In this document: piece after piece, positions 1 through 11,744 of the stretch | Numbering within the stretch: position 1 is the first letter of the stretch | How the letters are laid out: each line of letters opens with the position of its first letter | Source of the DNA: Apostichopus japonicus | Taxonomy: Eukaryota > Echinodermata > Holothuroidea > Aspidochirotida > Stichopodidae | Length of the DNA stretch: 64,000 bases | Assembly: GCF_037975245.1 (NCBI RefSeq) | Contig: NC_092565.1 | Location: 22,959,499 to 23,023,498, forward strand | Direction: 5' to 3' | Notes under the pieces: generated by a model | The model's database searches: none | Told to the model about the DNA's origin: nothing | What the model saw: the letters and a program-made list of their open reading frames with translations, nothing else | Translations under genes and position numbers: made by a program

Positions 1-3000
1 GAACAGGAGATTGCAAACTACAAGGAGGAGGCTCAGAAACAGAGGAAGATTATCTACCAGCTGGAGAAGGAGAGAGATCGATACATCAATGAAGCCAGTG
101 ACCTCACTCAAAAGGTAAGAGGACAGTCTTTATCCATCTCTCATTAACAAATCTATTATGCTAAACATTGCTAAAAACACATCAAAATCTGTCAGTTTGG
201 CTGGTGAATTGATAATTAGCACTAAGGTTCTGTTAAAACATGCTTTGAAGAAATCCCTGTGATTTTGTTATTTTATGTCGTTTTCAAATTGGTCACAGGT
301 TTGAAATGGCTTAGTTCCAATTAATTTTATGGAGATAAGAGGTTAAACTCTATTACATTAAAGAGTAGAATATCTTTGTATTATTTACCGAATTCAGACC
401 TGGATAGATTAATAATACACATTTGAGTAATCAACATTTGTCATTTGTTCATGACTTATTGGAATGAACAGTTGCCCAGTGTTGTTAGGTTTAAGGCCTT
501 TTGAGTTACAATAAAGATAACAAAATGTGGAAACTCACTGCGTGTCTCACTGCAGCGTTCTCATGATGTATTTTAACAGGTTCTCCAACACATGGAGGAT
601 GTAAAGGTTCGCGAGATGCAGATCTTTGACTACAAGAAGAAGATTGCTGAAGCGGAGACCAAACTGAAGCAACAGCAAAACTTGTATGAAGCTGTTCGCA
701 GTGACAGGAACCTCTACAGCAAGAACCTCATTGAATCTCAGGTATGATGGTGCTTCATCTATATCTTCAGAAAATGTGGGAGGGGGGTTGGGTGGGGGCG
801 GGGGGAAGTTGGGATAACATCTCTGCTCTAGTGTGTCATCTCTGCGGATGGTTAATTAATTCTTCAGCTTGTTTTGTGGTAGTGGTAATTACTTGATACT
901 TGTTTGAAGTCTGTGGCAATATTGTATGTTGTTTTTCATTCAAGCTCTTACATAATAATGTGATTATGTGAATGTGAAACAGATGTCAAAGGTCATGTGA
1001 GGATAAATATTCATGTAGCAGAAAAGAAAGGTGAGGGGGGAGGCAGGGAGTGCTTGTCAACTGCTGACCACCTAAGACTGCTAAATGATTGTCATTGTCA
1101 GCAGGTTAAGACATGAAATATGTTTCTATTTTTAGGATGAAATTACTGAGATGAAGAGAAAATTGAAGATCATGAATCACCAGATAGATCAACTGAAGGA
1201 AGAGATCACAGCCAAGGAGGCAGCCCTTGTCAAGGAACATTTAGATCACCAAAGGTAGGTCGAGTCAGCAGATGACCTCTGCGAATTTAGGAAGATAAGA
1301 ATCACGTAAAGGAAAAGAGTGATACAAACATATAAAATACTTTACAAATAGAAGTTGTAAGTTACTGAGTTTTCTGTAAAATCGTTGAATACATTGTCAC
1401 AATGAAGTAACTACCAAGCAGATATCTACTTTAGTACCATTTTCTGCTTCAGAAATAAACTGGAGTGTACAGAAAACTTGATCAGTGTTGATATTTCCTT
1501 TCAATTCAATTGATATATATATTTGTTTGTGGTTTTGTTTGATATCATTAGAGTTGAGAAAGAGAAGGATGCGTTGAAAGCAGAACTGCAGAGGATGAAG
1601 CAACAAGCAGTCGAGAGCAAGGCTTACATCGAAGCACAGGAAGCAGAGGAAAGGAAACTTCTCAAGATCATCTCCGAAGCAGATGCTGAACGGCTAAGGC
1701 AGAAGAAAGAACTAGATCAGGTATGAGATTTTTATTTTGTTATTGGAGGGACACCCACAACCTTTCCACATGTGAATGTTGTTGTTTACACCTCTTGCAC
1801 ACCCCTTTAAAATCATGTATGAGAGATTGGAAGGCATGATTATATTATCTTACTTAAAATTCTTTTGATGATTCAAAACTCTTAATGATGACAAAGAAAT
1901 ACGTCATAGTGGATGAAACAACATAAAGCATTCTTTGTTCACAGTCATTTTAACTCTCTCTAAGACATCACAGGTTATGTGACAGTTTGAAAGTCGCTAG
2001 ATCCCGTTTCCCAATTCCCATCTTCAAATTCTCTTCAGGTGATCAACGAGCGTGACATCCTTGGCACCCAGCTGGTGAGACGTAACGACGAGTTGGCGCT
2101 CTTGTATGAGAAGATCAAGATCCAGCAGTCCACGCTCTCAAAGGGTGAGCTCCAATATCGGCAGAGACTGGAGGACATCAGACTCCTGAAATTGGAAATC
2201 AAGAAACTCAGAAGAGAGAAGAACATTCTGAATAAAAATGTGGCCAACGTAGACGATCTGAAGTGAGTGAATTCATGGATCGGATTGACTCTTTTTATGA
2301 GAATTTTAATGTTTAGATTGCATCCTTCTAAGGTTTAACAAACTTGAAACAGAAAGAAGGAAAGAAAGAATTATATAGCTAGATAGCATTCATAGAGAAA
2401 GTAGAAGAAGATTGGATTTAGACTATAGAAAAGATTGTACGGAGCAGTGTTCAATATCCAGAGATTTTCTTTCTGTTGTACATACAAGACATCTATATTT
2501 ATATTGCTAGTTTGTAAAAAAATATTAATATTACTTGAGAGAAGCCACATCATTGTAAAAAATAGCAATTTATAAAAGATTGAAGATCCTATTGTTTGTA
2601 ATTGAACAATGACAATGAATCTATTCACTCACAGGAGGGAAGTCTACCACCTTCAGAGGGAGCTGTTAAGAGAACGGACCAGATGCAAGGCGTTGGAGGA
2701 GGAGCTGGAGAATCCTATGAATATTCATAGGTGGAGAAAATTGGAAGGTTCCGACCCCAGCACGTACGAGATGATTCAAAAGATTCAGACATTGCAAAGG
2801 AGGTTGATTCAGAAAACAGAAGAAGTGGTAGAGAAGGAACTTTTAATTCAGGTGAGGGCAGAATACATCACTTATCTTACAGGCATGAGCTTTTTCTGCG
2901 AATATCTGTGATTTCTTTTCTACCTCGGGGACAAAAAGTATTATCCTAACACATTGAAGCATTTCTGGCCGTTTCCGGCCATTTCCGGCCGTTCTGCAGC

Positions 3001-5692
3001 CCAGCTACTCGAAGATGGCAGGCACCGGATTAACATTATAAAAGGTTACAAACCTAAGATTGTTTATAAACTTCGGGGAGGTCAACGGGCCAATTTGACT
3101 TATGACTATTGATTGATTGATTGATTGTAGCATACGAAAACTGGAGCCTATACCGCAATTTTTGCAAAGTTCTGTGATTTTTGTTTTACTCCAGGCTCGT
3201 CCCTGATCTTAGAGTGAAAAATATTCCACACTGTGAGGTGAAATTTCCATGTCAATATCTTGTCCCATACTTGCTATACAAGTTCCTATGAGGATGTGGT
3301 GTTGACCAACGAATGCAGAAACTTTCCAGCATTTTTGTTAAGCAATCAACTTCACACACCCGTGTATTCCTTTAAAGTAGTATGTTAAGCGTCCTTCGGC
3401 ATTGAATAAGTCATAATCTGTTAGTAAAACGGATGACCATCAAGTAAGGGACCTGAATACATAAAATGACAATTTTTTTCCCTATCCCTAGTCACACAGA
3501 ATCAGGGTCAAAGGTTTGCAAATGACAAAAGCTAAACTTAACTTTAACTTTGTGGAACACAAAAGTCATCTGTTTTGGAGTAAACCATTCAGAACTTACT
3601 AATTACAAGTAGCTAGATTGGTTGCAACCAGAAATATCTCATAGTTAGAGTGAGGGGTATTCATTTATTTGTGAATATGATTACATGGCTTTATTCAGAA
3701 TGCAGAAACTTACAAACAAACATAAAATAAAGTTGTCAGGGATTTTCTTACCATCATGATAGATTTACTGTTGTTGACATTCTGCCTCAAGTATCTTCTG
3801 ATTCGTGTGGTGGTGTCTGAGCAGTATGCAAAAAACAGGGCAAAATTTGCCTTCCTTTATATTTTTGATAGTTTGATGACGATCTTTAAAAGTAATAACT
3901 TAATTTTAAAACGATACTTCTGTTTTCTCTACAGGAGAAAGAAAAGTTGTATGTTGAATTGAAACACATTCTTGCGAGACAGCCCGGACCAGAAGTAGCA
4001 GAACAATTACAGATCTACCAACAAACCCTCAAAGATAAGACCAAACAGTTGAAGGTAAATTGAGAGTGATTTCGAAAGGAATCTTCATTACATTAACTTC
4101 TCAGGGAAGTTATAAGAGATTGGAACACAGTCTTTTCATACTGACCATTTGATTTGATGGGAGGCTTACAAACCTTATAGGCCAGAATATTAACCTTGAA
4201 AACTTGGTGAAATGACAAAGGGATTGTTTCAGTGTCAAGGCATAGTAAAAATTGTTTAGTAGAATAATGTGATTGTATAATATTTGCTCATTTGAGTGGT
4301 TCTGATTGTTGACATGCAATAATGTGTAAGAAACTGTTGGCAATAATATAGTTTACCTTGTTGAACTTATCAGATTGCCATATCAAAGATAAATATGAAC
4401 ATTCAATAAAATTTGGCACTTTGAAAAGACCGTACGTAGTGAATTGGTTTAGATTACATTGTTTTAATTGCTGATCTCTGTTTCTTGTAAAGTCATGAAG
4501 TTTCCTCTCTTTACAGAGTATGGCATCTGAGCTCAACATGTACGAATCACAGGTCAGCGAGTACAAATACGAAATAGAGAGACTGGCCAAAGAGTTACAA
4601 GATGTCAAGAAGAAATATTACACACAGAAGAGAAAAGAACAGCATGCAAGGTTTGTCAAAATTGGTTGATTATATATGACACTAGTCATTTAAAGGTGTT
4701 TATTTTAAATTGTAAAATGTAAACTCATCCAACAACCCTCGCCCCTCAACCCCCTGTTTCCCTCCATGTGGTCCTAATGGTTATGTTAGATTTAATATAA
4801 CTTAATTATAATTTTTGACTCTTCTTATCTGGGGAATGGTTAAGATCTTGTAGCCCTGTCAAATCTCTATGAAGTAGTCAATAAATGATTGAGAGGGGCT
4901 CGGCCATTGATTGAGAGGGGCTCGGCCATTGCTTTAGGGCAAGCTAGATATTATCTTAGACTTCCATTGAAATGACAGGGCACCACCAACAGGAGTTTTC
5001 TTCAGCTTACAAGAGGGCACCCAGGCAGGATTTATAAATTTGAATTTGTATGAATTCATGTATTCCAAAGTGAGAGAACACACATACAGAATTGACACCA
5101 TTACGATCAATGAAATCGTCCGTCAAACCATACTTCTAGATCTTTATTTTTCCGTTTGGTTCATTAATTAGCTGTTTTCTGAGGCAAATATTGCTGAAAG
5201 TTTCAAGAAAGTTTTGAGCGCCGGTGAAGTTTGATATTGAATGACATTTAATGATCAAGCTAACTATGGAGGAGATAATCATGGACTGTAAGTTGAGAAA
5301 AGAAGCATGCAGTTGTTGCCATCAATAACAGATGATGTTTAAGAGCATTATGGCAAGTGGCAGAGATACCGATGGCAATTTGCCATCGGTGGCGCTGGGT
5401 AATTTGAGAAGTCTCTTCAGGGCTCTAGCATTGGTCGTTTATTACAGACATGTGACGTACATCTTAATGTGAATAAATCAAGTTTTAATGGTTGTATGAA
5501 TCCACCATAACAAACATTTCACATGTATTTGACCTAATCAGTGTTCTTCTTCTTCTTGGTATATTTTGCAGGGACAGAGAGAGAGCACTGGCTCAAGCCG
5601 GGGCTCCAACCATACAACCACAGCACACAGACAAACCAAGGTTCACAGGTGGTGGCTTTAACCTCACACAGACCGGGAAGGTGTCTGCTTGA
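1..5692 (+). CDS. CFAP58: CFAP58 (cilia- and flagella-associated protein 58), 3' part, nine coding exons
   Basis: C-terminal 459 codons of a long coiled-coil protein of motile cilia and sperm flagella. The exons are 1-114, 580-741, 1136-1254, 1552-1720, 2039-2262, 2635-2851, 3935-4054, 4517-4650 and 5572-5692. All junctions are GT-AG and the phases join without a break; the stop TGA is at 5690-5692. The translation is almost entirely heptad-rich and Glu/Lys/Arg/Gln-rich. It contains stretches I recognise from the vertebrate protein: YEAVRSDRNLYSKNL, QLVRRNDELALLYEKIKIQQ, CKALEEELENP, HRWRKLEGSDP and ARQPGPE. The vertebrate protein is about 870 residues, so roughly the N-terminal half lies left of the window. 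The last exon encodes a short Pro/Gln/Gly-rich, non-coiled tail ending GKVSA. In vertebrates the protein is needed for axoneme and mid-piece assembly; that role is carried over by homology. Confidence 0.96.
2964..3127. repeat. GGCC-rich short repeat and (ATTG)n microsatellite in a CFAP58 intron
   Basis: Positions 2964-2994 hold about three copies of a 10-bp word like GGCCGTTTCC. Positions 3107-3127 are a pure ATTG tetranucleotide run. The 110 bp between could be an old short interspersed element with a simple-repeat tail, but I cannot identify Pol III boxes in it. Confidence 0.5.
4887..4930. repeat. Perfect 22-bp direct duplication in a CFAP58 intron
   Basis: Two identical 22-bp copies, each starting GATTGAGAGG and ending GGCCATT, sit back to back inside the last CFAP58 intron. 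A perfect, unshared duplication of this kind suggests a recent replication slippage event. Confidence 0.8.
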
Positions 5693-5790
5693 GTCACCTG
5701 TGGCAAAATATATTACTTTTTTTCACCTTGAATGCAAACTTTCCTGCCTTGTGCTACCGTCCAACATCAATTTGTTATCCCAGAAAGATT

Positions 5791-5796
5791 AATAAA
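5791..5796 (+). promoter_or_regulatory. Polyadenylation signal AATAAA, probable 3' end of CFAP58
   Basis: A perfect AATAAA lies 98 bp after the CFAP58 stop codon and is the first one downstream. It would give a short 3' UTR of about 120 bases. Later AATAAA-like words exist, so alternative ends are possible. Confidence 0.5.
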
Positions 5797-8700
5797 TAAG
5801 TTTTAAATGGAGATCTGTTTTTATTTCAGTATCTTGAATTTTGGAAGTTTTAATGCAGTTGCAAACATGTGGCTACAAATCTCTTGTTGTAATTTAAAGT
5901 TTGACCCGATAGGCTAACCAGAAAAATTTCAGTTCATGTTTCTACATCTATTCTGATGTAAAATATTTGCTTAAGAATGTCCATAGCTGTGACTACTCCA
6001 CCAAAACATGTTATTTTCCCATCATATCAAACCAGAACAACCACAAATGAAATCAATAACCACTCATCTCTAACAAACTTTGAAATACTCCATCAAGCCA
6101 TTTCAGGCCATAGACAAAATATTCTCTTAATTTAGATTGAGCAACATATGATCTTTAATGGGTCATTTCTCAAATTAAAGGTGTTGTTGGAATTCAACCT
6201 GTACAAAGGAAAGTTCTTATGACTGGTTTACATCATATTAAATTAGTTTTGAAACTTAATCCATTTGAAGAAATAAAACAAATGAATAAGTGACCTAGAT
6301 TAGATATATTACAAAGATATGGCACTTTTTTTGGATTTCTTTAAAAAAAAATGTTTGTAAACTTTTTTGGGTAATAAAATTAAGTCGAAGGATCACATTC
6401 ATTCTAATCTGGAGGACAAATAATACTGTTCAAAGGGCACAAGCATGTCACATTTGTTAGCAAGAATCACTATTATAGCCTGATATGGGTATGATGAAAG
6501 CAGCTTTCAAAGTATTCGTATATTTAAGTTGAATTTACCTTGAAACAGGAAACCACAGAGTGATTTGTGCAGTTTATATCAGAATGCTTTCTCCAAAATG
6601 CTTGATTTTAAGCTTTTTTGTCAAGGAAAGTTTGATAGCAATAAAGCCAAAGGTGTAATTCTTTACAGCTTTCAGGTACCCAATGGAATTTATAAAAAGA
6701 ACTGAATTTTGATGTAACTTCTACCCATGAAATTTGGTCCAAATAACAATATGCTACATTGACATCACCCCCAATATTAGTTCATCTTTAAAGGCCATGA
6801 AAAAACTAAAGCCTAACCTGATAACTGAACAGTGTGTTTCTTGAAACATTCATACAGCACAATAAGAAATTTTCTCTATTAGCATGCAAACTGAACTATC
6901 AACATCTTTGCATGAAAATGCTTGACCACAAATTATTTAAGAGATTGATGAAAAACTTGAAAAAGAACCTTAAATCCCCCACATGTTTTGCCTTCTATAG
7001 GCTGATCAGCTCTCTGCATGGGTACAATGTATCCATTTAAGTCACCGGTAACCTTATATCCCCCACATGTTTTGCTATCTGTAGACTGATCAGCCATCTA
7101 CTTTGATACAATTTATCCATTTAAGTCGCCCATGACCTTATACCCCCCACATGTTTTGCCTTCTATAGGCTGATCAGCTCTCTACTTGGGTACAATGTAT
7201 CCATTTAGGTCACCTTACATGTTACACATTCCCCACTTGGTATTACAAATTTTAACAATTGTATTAACAGCAATAAAGAAAATGTTGTATTCTTAATATC
7301 ATGAGTGTTGCATTATTTTTGTTTTCTTGTTTGCTGCATTTTTAAGGCAGGATATTGAAAATGATCTTTCTGTTCACTTTACTTATCTGAAGACATGACC
7401 ATATTCCGGTACAATCATCATATTGTTATATTATTGAAACATGTTAATTGTTTACCCACACTTAGCTCGCCTTTCTCTGGCCCCACCCCCCCTCCCCCCA
7501 CCCAATTTTCCAGTTCCTTTATTTCCTGAGCTTGAATTTCAGACACTTCAGATTATTCGCAGACGTTAGGAAGTGCCAAAATGTCTAAACGGAGAAGCTT
7601 TCAGTGTCTGTAAAATGCTTTCTTAAGTTTCATAATATAGTTAACAATTTTACCGGAACTCGCTAGCGTGCTTATAATAACTTAACAAAGATTAACAGAT
7701 ATATAAATTTGCCTAGAAACAGCCTTGCAATACTCCTGAAAAAGTTGCGTGCAAAACAAATCATCATAAAATGCAATTAAGTTCCGGAAATGAGACATTT
7801 TAAATGGTAAGTTAATTTTCAAGTCCGTTTACGAAAACAATTGAAATCGCCCATCGGCGATTTGATTTGTTACCTCATGAATAAAGCAAGTCTACTGTGC
7901 CTTGTTACTGAAACATATATATATAGAGCAGACAACTTAAGCTTGGCCGTAAAATTGGCTGGCGTAAACCATGTTCCTTTGAGCCCGAATACGGTCCACA
8001 TTGTCCCAAACATACACTGTCAAATAATGGTCATTGGTTTTCCAAATTCAGAATTTTCGAAGGATTTCGTAACATGAACTTTTCCCATTACAACACATTT
8101 TTCAAAGCAAGAGAATTGTCTTTGGAGAAGCAGACAGTTTACCCTTCGGGAGACATACTGATTAATTTAAGTTGATACAACATTTGGCATGTATGTTTGT
8201 GAAATCTAGCGGGACACATACATTCCACTGGCAGATACTGACTGTAAAGAAAATTTCTTACCGTACTAGTAAGTGAAATCAAACTGAAGTCGTTTCATCG
8301 CAAAGATGTGGATTTCATCATTTTTTAAGTGGAAAAAGTTGGATGTGGAAAGACAAAATGTCATTTTACAACACTTTATTGCATAAAAAAGCAACAATTT
8401 CAACAAAAAGCCGAAATGGAAAATTAATATCTCACTGACCGTAAAGTCAACGTTTCGAGATAAAACGTCTCAAGCTTTCGACATAAAGATGTCGAAAGTT
8501 CGATGAAAGAAACTTCAGATAAATCCGAATCAAACCTTTTCGCCACTATATCGTAAAAAGTTCGAGGAAGGAAAAAACAGTATTTCGAGTTAATATTTTA
8601 ATAAGAAATGGTCAAAAGTTGAGACAAAAAGTTGCACTTTTTTCGATATAAAACGCAAAATATTTGAGAAGAATTTTCAGATGAAAGGTTGCAATTCTAA

Positions 8701-9152
8701 AGTACCATTTTGGCCACAGTAGCATCTTCACTGACCCAAATTTTTCTGGTAAATACCCCCAAATCCCATCGGTTTCTGCCTTCCCCCCTCCCCACCGACT
8801 TTTTGACAGCTTCTACACACTGAACTGTTCTAGCGTTTTGAAACAGCATTGGACCACCGGAGTGACAAGACTAAATCCAAAGGTAGTATCACTATAACGG
8901 AACGGTGGGCTTCGCTTCCACATACTATCAAAACACTAAAACTTTCTGAAACGGTTGAAACTCGAGCAGTTTGCAACCAATGTCCAAATATTTGAACTTG
9001 AGACGTTTGATATCATCATCTAGCAGCAACACTGGATATACTCAACTGATCAAATTAAAAAGGCACTTGATTAGTTCAGTAAAGCTCGAATAAACGCCGA
9101 GAAAAACTTGCGATTTTACAAGTAAGTAAAAGAGCGTTCGTGCCGAACTGGG
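5797..9152. other. Intergenic region between CFAP58 and the transposon block
   Basis: AT-rich sequence without a convincing coding exon on either strand. Short open frames (for example 7841-8077) have no recognisable composition or splice context. The only ordered structure I see is the 84-bp minisatellite described separately, plus C-rich runs near 7490 and 8780. Confidence 0.6.
6976..7227. repeat. 84-bp minisatellite, three copies
   Basis: The word CCCCCACATGTTTTG begins at 6976, 7060 and 7144, a constant 84-bp spacing. Each copy continues with CTGATCAG and then TATCCATTTA. Copies 1 and 3 are more alike than either is to copy 2, so the block may have grown by unequal exchange. Confidence 0.85.
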
Positions 9153-9237
9153 CCTAGGGACAGTGGCGTAGCTAGGTTTTTTTGAGTGGGGGGCCATGGG
9201 GGGCTGTTCTTTCTTGTGGGGGGGGGGGCCGGAGGTT

Positions 9238-9280
9238 ACTATCTAAGCGGAGCGCCACCTTGGTTGGCGCGGAGCGTACA
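9238..9280. repeat. Sub-terminal dyad repeat, copy 1 (hAT-related)
   Basis: This ~43-bp block contains GGAGCGCC followed, after a short spacer, by GGTTGGCGCGGAGCGTAC. GCGCC and GGCGC form a small dyad. The block recurs at 10318-10360 and both copies are followed by similar ACCCCCAGAT text, so the two elements share a family-specific sub-terminal region. Confidence 0.75.
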
Positions 9281-9740
9281 GAGAAAATTTGAGATTTCAG
9301 CACCCCCAGATCACAGGAGATGGCACCTGTGAGGCAAAATAGCAACCAAAAAGGTGTGCAACTTTGGTGACAGAAATGCAAAAAAAGTTTTTTCTCTTTC
9401 ATGCTGACTGGCCTTGCCAACTCAGCCAGACTTTTAACTTGAGGGAAGTTGGCATCATTTGTCGTTTCAAGGTGTCAAGGCCTTTCTCCCAACTCAAACC
9501 CCTGTGGGCTACCGGTAGTAGGTTTGCAGGATATGCCCACATGTGGACTTAAATAGCATTAGAGGAAGGGGATGGAAGTCTATCGATGTTTCGGTAATGG
9601 TCCACACTGGTGGCTCGGTGCTAATTAGGCCATTTATTGGGTTTCTTGAGGCAGCTGTCATCAGAATCTGGGTTTTTGTGCCAATCGATGACCGATAATG
9701 ATGTATTGGTATGTAAATTTCTTCTTCATACATCTAGCAA

Positions 9741-9971
9741 CACTCTAAAAACAAATGAGTGGATTTCATTCCATTGGAGTGATCGCTCGGCGCACTTCAA
9801 ATTAAGAGTGAAATTTAACTCTATTGGAGTTAACCCTCACTCCTAATATGAGTGAATATAACTCTATTAGGAGTTAAGATTTACTCCAATGGAGTGGAAA
9901 TTCACTCTTATACCGGAAGGTGCTCAGTGATCACTCCCATGGAGTGAAATTCACCTATGTTTTTATCAGTG
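9741..9971. mobile_element. Palindromic MITE-like element with GAGTGAAATT sub-repeats
   Basis: The left ~55 bp (from CACTCTAAAAACA) and the reverse complement of the right ~55 bp (CACTGATAAAAACA) align along their length. The 231-bp interior is built from short inverted modules such as GGAGTGAAATTCACTC. The whole segment can therefore fold into one long hairpin. I did not find a clean target-site duplication. It lies inside the outer hAT, left of the foldback. Confidence 0.6.
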
Positions 9972-9990
9972 CAGTACAGTGCATATCATC

Positions 9991-10022
9991 ATAGACGTAC
10001 GTACGTACTACGTACGTTCGTA
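9991..10022. repeat. ACGT-rich simple repeat
   Basis: A run of GTAC/ACGT tetranucleotides (GACGTACGTACGTACTACGT and onward) just right of the palindromic element. It is self-complementary and may form a small cruciform. No gene association is seen. Confidence 0.7.
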
Positions 10023-10248
10023 TATCAGACGCACTCGATACCCACACGATACGATACGGTCCTGGAGAAACAATTTCCACTCATCATTTTTTAAGGCGAT
10101 ACAGTAGTGAGTAGTGAACAGGCACAGCCGCATGTTTGCAGGAATTTCAGAATTCCCAATTTTTATATCTCTACCAGTAGTGGAAAATCATGTTTCGACA
10201 GTTTCGTGGGCATAAAAAAGTTGTTTTGTGGAATATTCAATGACATAT

Positions 10249-10959
10249 CAGGGGCGGATGCAGTATTTGTGACAGGGGGGGGGGGTCTGACTGGTCCAGC
10301 CGCGCCTGAACGTAAGACTATCTAAGCGGAGCGCCATCATCGGTTGGCGCGGAGCGTACAAGCAAATTTTTGGCTTTACAAACCCCCAGATGGCCGGAAA
10401 CGGCACTTCCCGAGTATTCTAAGCTGCATGTACCTAGCCTGAAAATATGGATCTCATGTCTGCAATTTCTCAATTGATGAGAAAAAAACAATCTATGAAA
10501 TATGGTATTACATATCAGATGAGTTGAGATGATACAAAAATCATAATGCCTTTAGCCCCCAATCCCCTCCCGTTCCGTCACCACTGTTTGATGCAGGGCC
10601 GGATCCAGGATTTTGGAAGGGTGAGGGGTTTGCTCATGAAAAATTCGTTAGCGCATCCTAGCAGCCTACCGCTCTGTAACCTCACCGCCCGAAAAAATTC
10701 GAACACCACCGTCTGAAAATTGAGATTGTTAGGCATTTTTGGCACGTGTAGCACGCGTGCACACTATAGTTCATTTGACGGAAAAGACACACCTGGATAA
10801 CTTGTGAGGATAACCGCTTTTCTGACGTCCTACATGTTTAAAATTGGTGTTTAATTAAACTATTTTTTTCTCTCTCTTTTTTTTCTCTTTTTTTCTCTTT
10901 TTTTTTGGCCAAGAGCAAGGGGGGTCCGGACCCCCTGGACCCCCCTGGATCCGCGCCTG
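10249..10959. mobile_element. Second hAT-like non-autonomous element (possible 5-bp TSD)
   Basis: The left end CAGGGGCGGATGCAG at 10249 and the reverse complement of the right end, CAGGCGCGGATCCAG (ending 10959), match at 13 of 15 positions. CATAT flanks both sides (10244-10248 and 10960-10964), which could be a 5-bp target duplication; some hAT families make 5-6 bp rather than 8. A rival left end, CAGGGCCGGATCCAGG, is at 10594, so the segment may be two overlapping insertions. It shares the sub-terminal dyad repeat with the outer hAT and ends in a C-rich tract. No coding capacity is seen. Confidence 0.55.
10318..10360. repeat. Sub-terminal dyad repeat, copy 2
   Basis: Second copy of the GGAGCGCC / GGTTGGCGCGGAGCGTAC block, about 70 bp inside the left end of the second hAT-like element, as copy 1 is about 77 bp inside the outer hAT. 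The matching distance from each terminus supports a functional sub-terminal region. Confidence 0.75.
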
Positions 10960-11153
10960 CATATATTAATTTGACTCGAGGCAATATATGAATACCTGAT
11001 ACCTCGGCCCAGTACAAACGGAGCCAATCTTTTGATAGATTGTTGTGCTAGGTGGAAGCACTGAACATATGCATATTGTCAGCAGATATCGATATCGCGC
11101 AGCACAACAAGGTTCGTGGTGTATGGTCGCAATCGTCACATACCTGTTTGAAC

Positions 11154-11305
11154 GTAGCAGCCACTAAGAGCAGCCACTAACAGCAGCCAATAGTGTATAC
11201 ATCAACGTTACACGCCGTTGGCCACTGATGTTTGTACACTGTGACGAGCGCTGGGTACGCTGTGGCGGGAAAGTTGATCCCCAGCAGCCACTAAGGGCAG
11301 CCTAA
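11154..11305. repeat. Left terminal sub-repeats of the foldback
   Basis: GCAGCCACTAA-type units occur three times in a cluster at 11154-11190 and again near 11283-11305 as CAGCAGCCACTAAGGGCAGC. The cluster is mirrored at the right end (23838-23880). Beyond these ~50 bp the two ends of the foldback no longer match until the 224-bp arrays begin. Confidence 0.8.
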
Positions 11306-11744
11306 ATTAGCGGACAATAACAAGACTGCTACTTTTTCGTACATGTTTTAAAGCGATAATAATTAACGCTATGAATACTGTAAAATGCCAATAATTGCAC
11401 CATATGAGAGATGAGTTGTTGCTCTTTCATGTAATATAATTTTGGAATTTAATGGTGGACGAAATCTGCATCCATATTGAACTGAAACTTGTGATCCTAC
11501 CAAATCTTGTGGAGAAAGGCGTAAATGGCGGCAATTTTTATACCATTTTTTTCTTTTTTTTTCAAATGTCTAAACAATTAATTTATGAGAATATGCAACA
11601 GTCAAGAGGGGTACAATGACGATGTTAAGTTATTCCTCTTACAAGTGGTATGAAAAAACAGCCAGTAACACTTTGATTTATTGAAATTCGATGGCTACAA
11701 ACCGTTCGATCCTAACAGGAGTGGGATGCAAATGGGAAAATTAG

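Noticed and set aside
9172-9420. 82-codon minus-strand frame at the left end of the outer hAT, considered as a transposase piece
   Set aside because: It overlaps the terminal inverted repeat and the dyad repeat and lacks any hAT dimerisation or catalytic motif.
10594-10959. Independent small hAT from 10594 to 10959
   Set aside because: The termini pair reasonably, but the flanks (GTTTGATG and CATATATT) do not form a duplication. Pairing with 10249 gives a CATAT duplication, so that was preferred; the alternative is noted in the feature.
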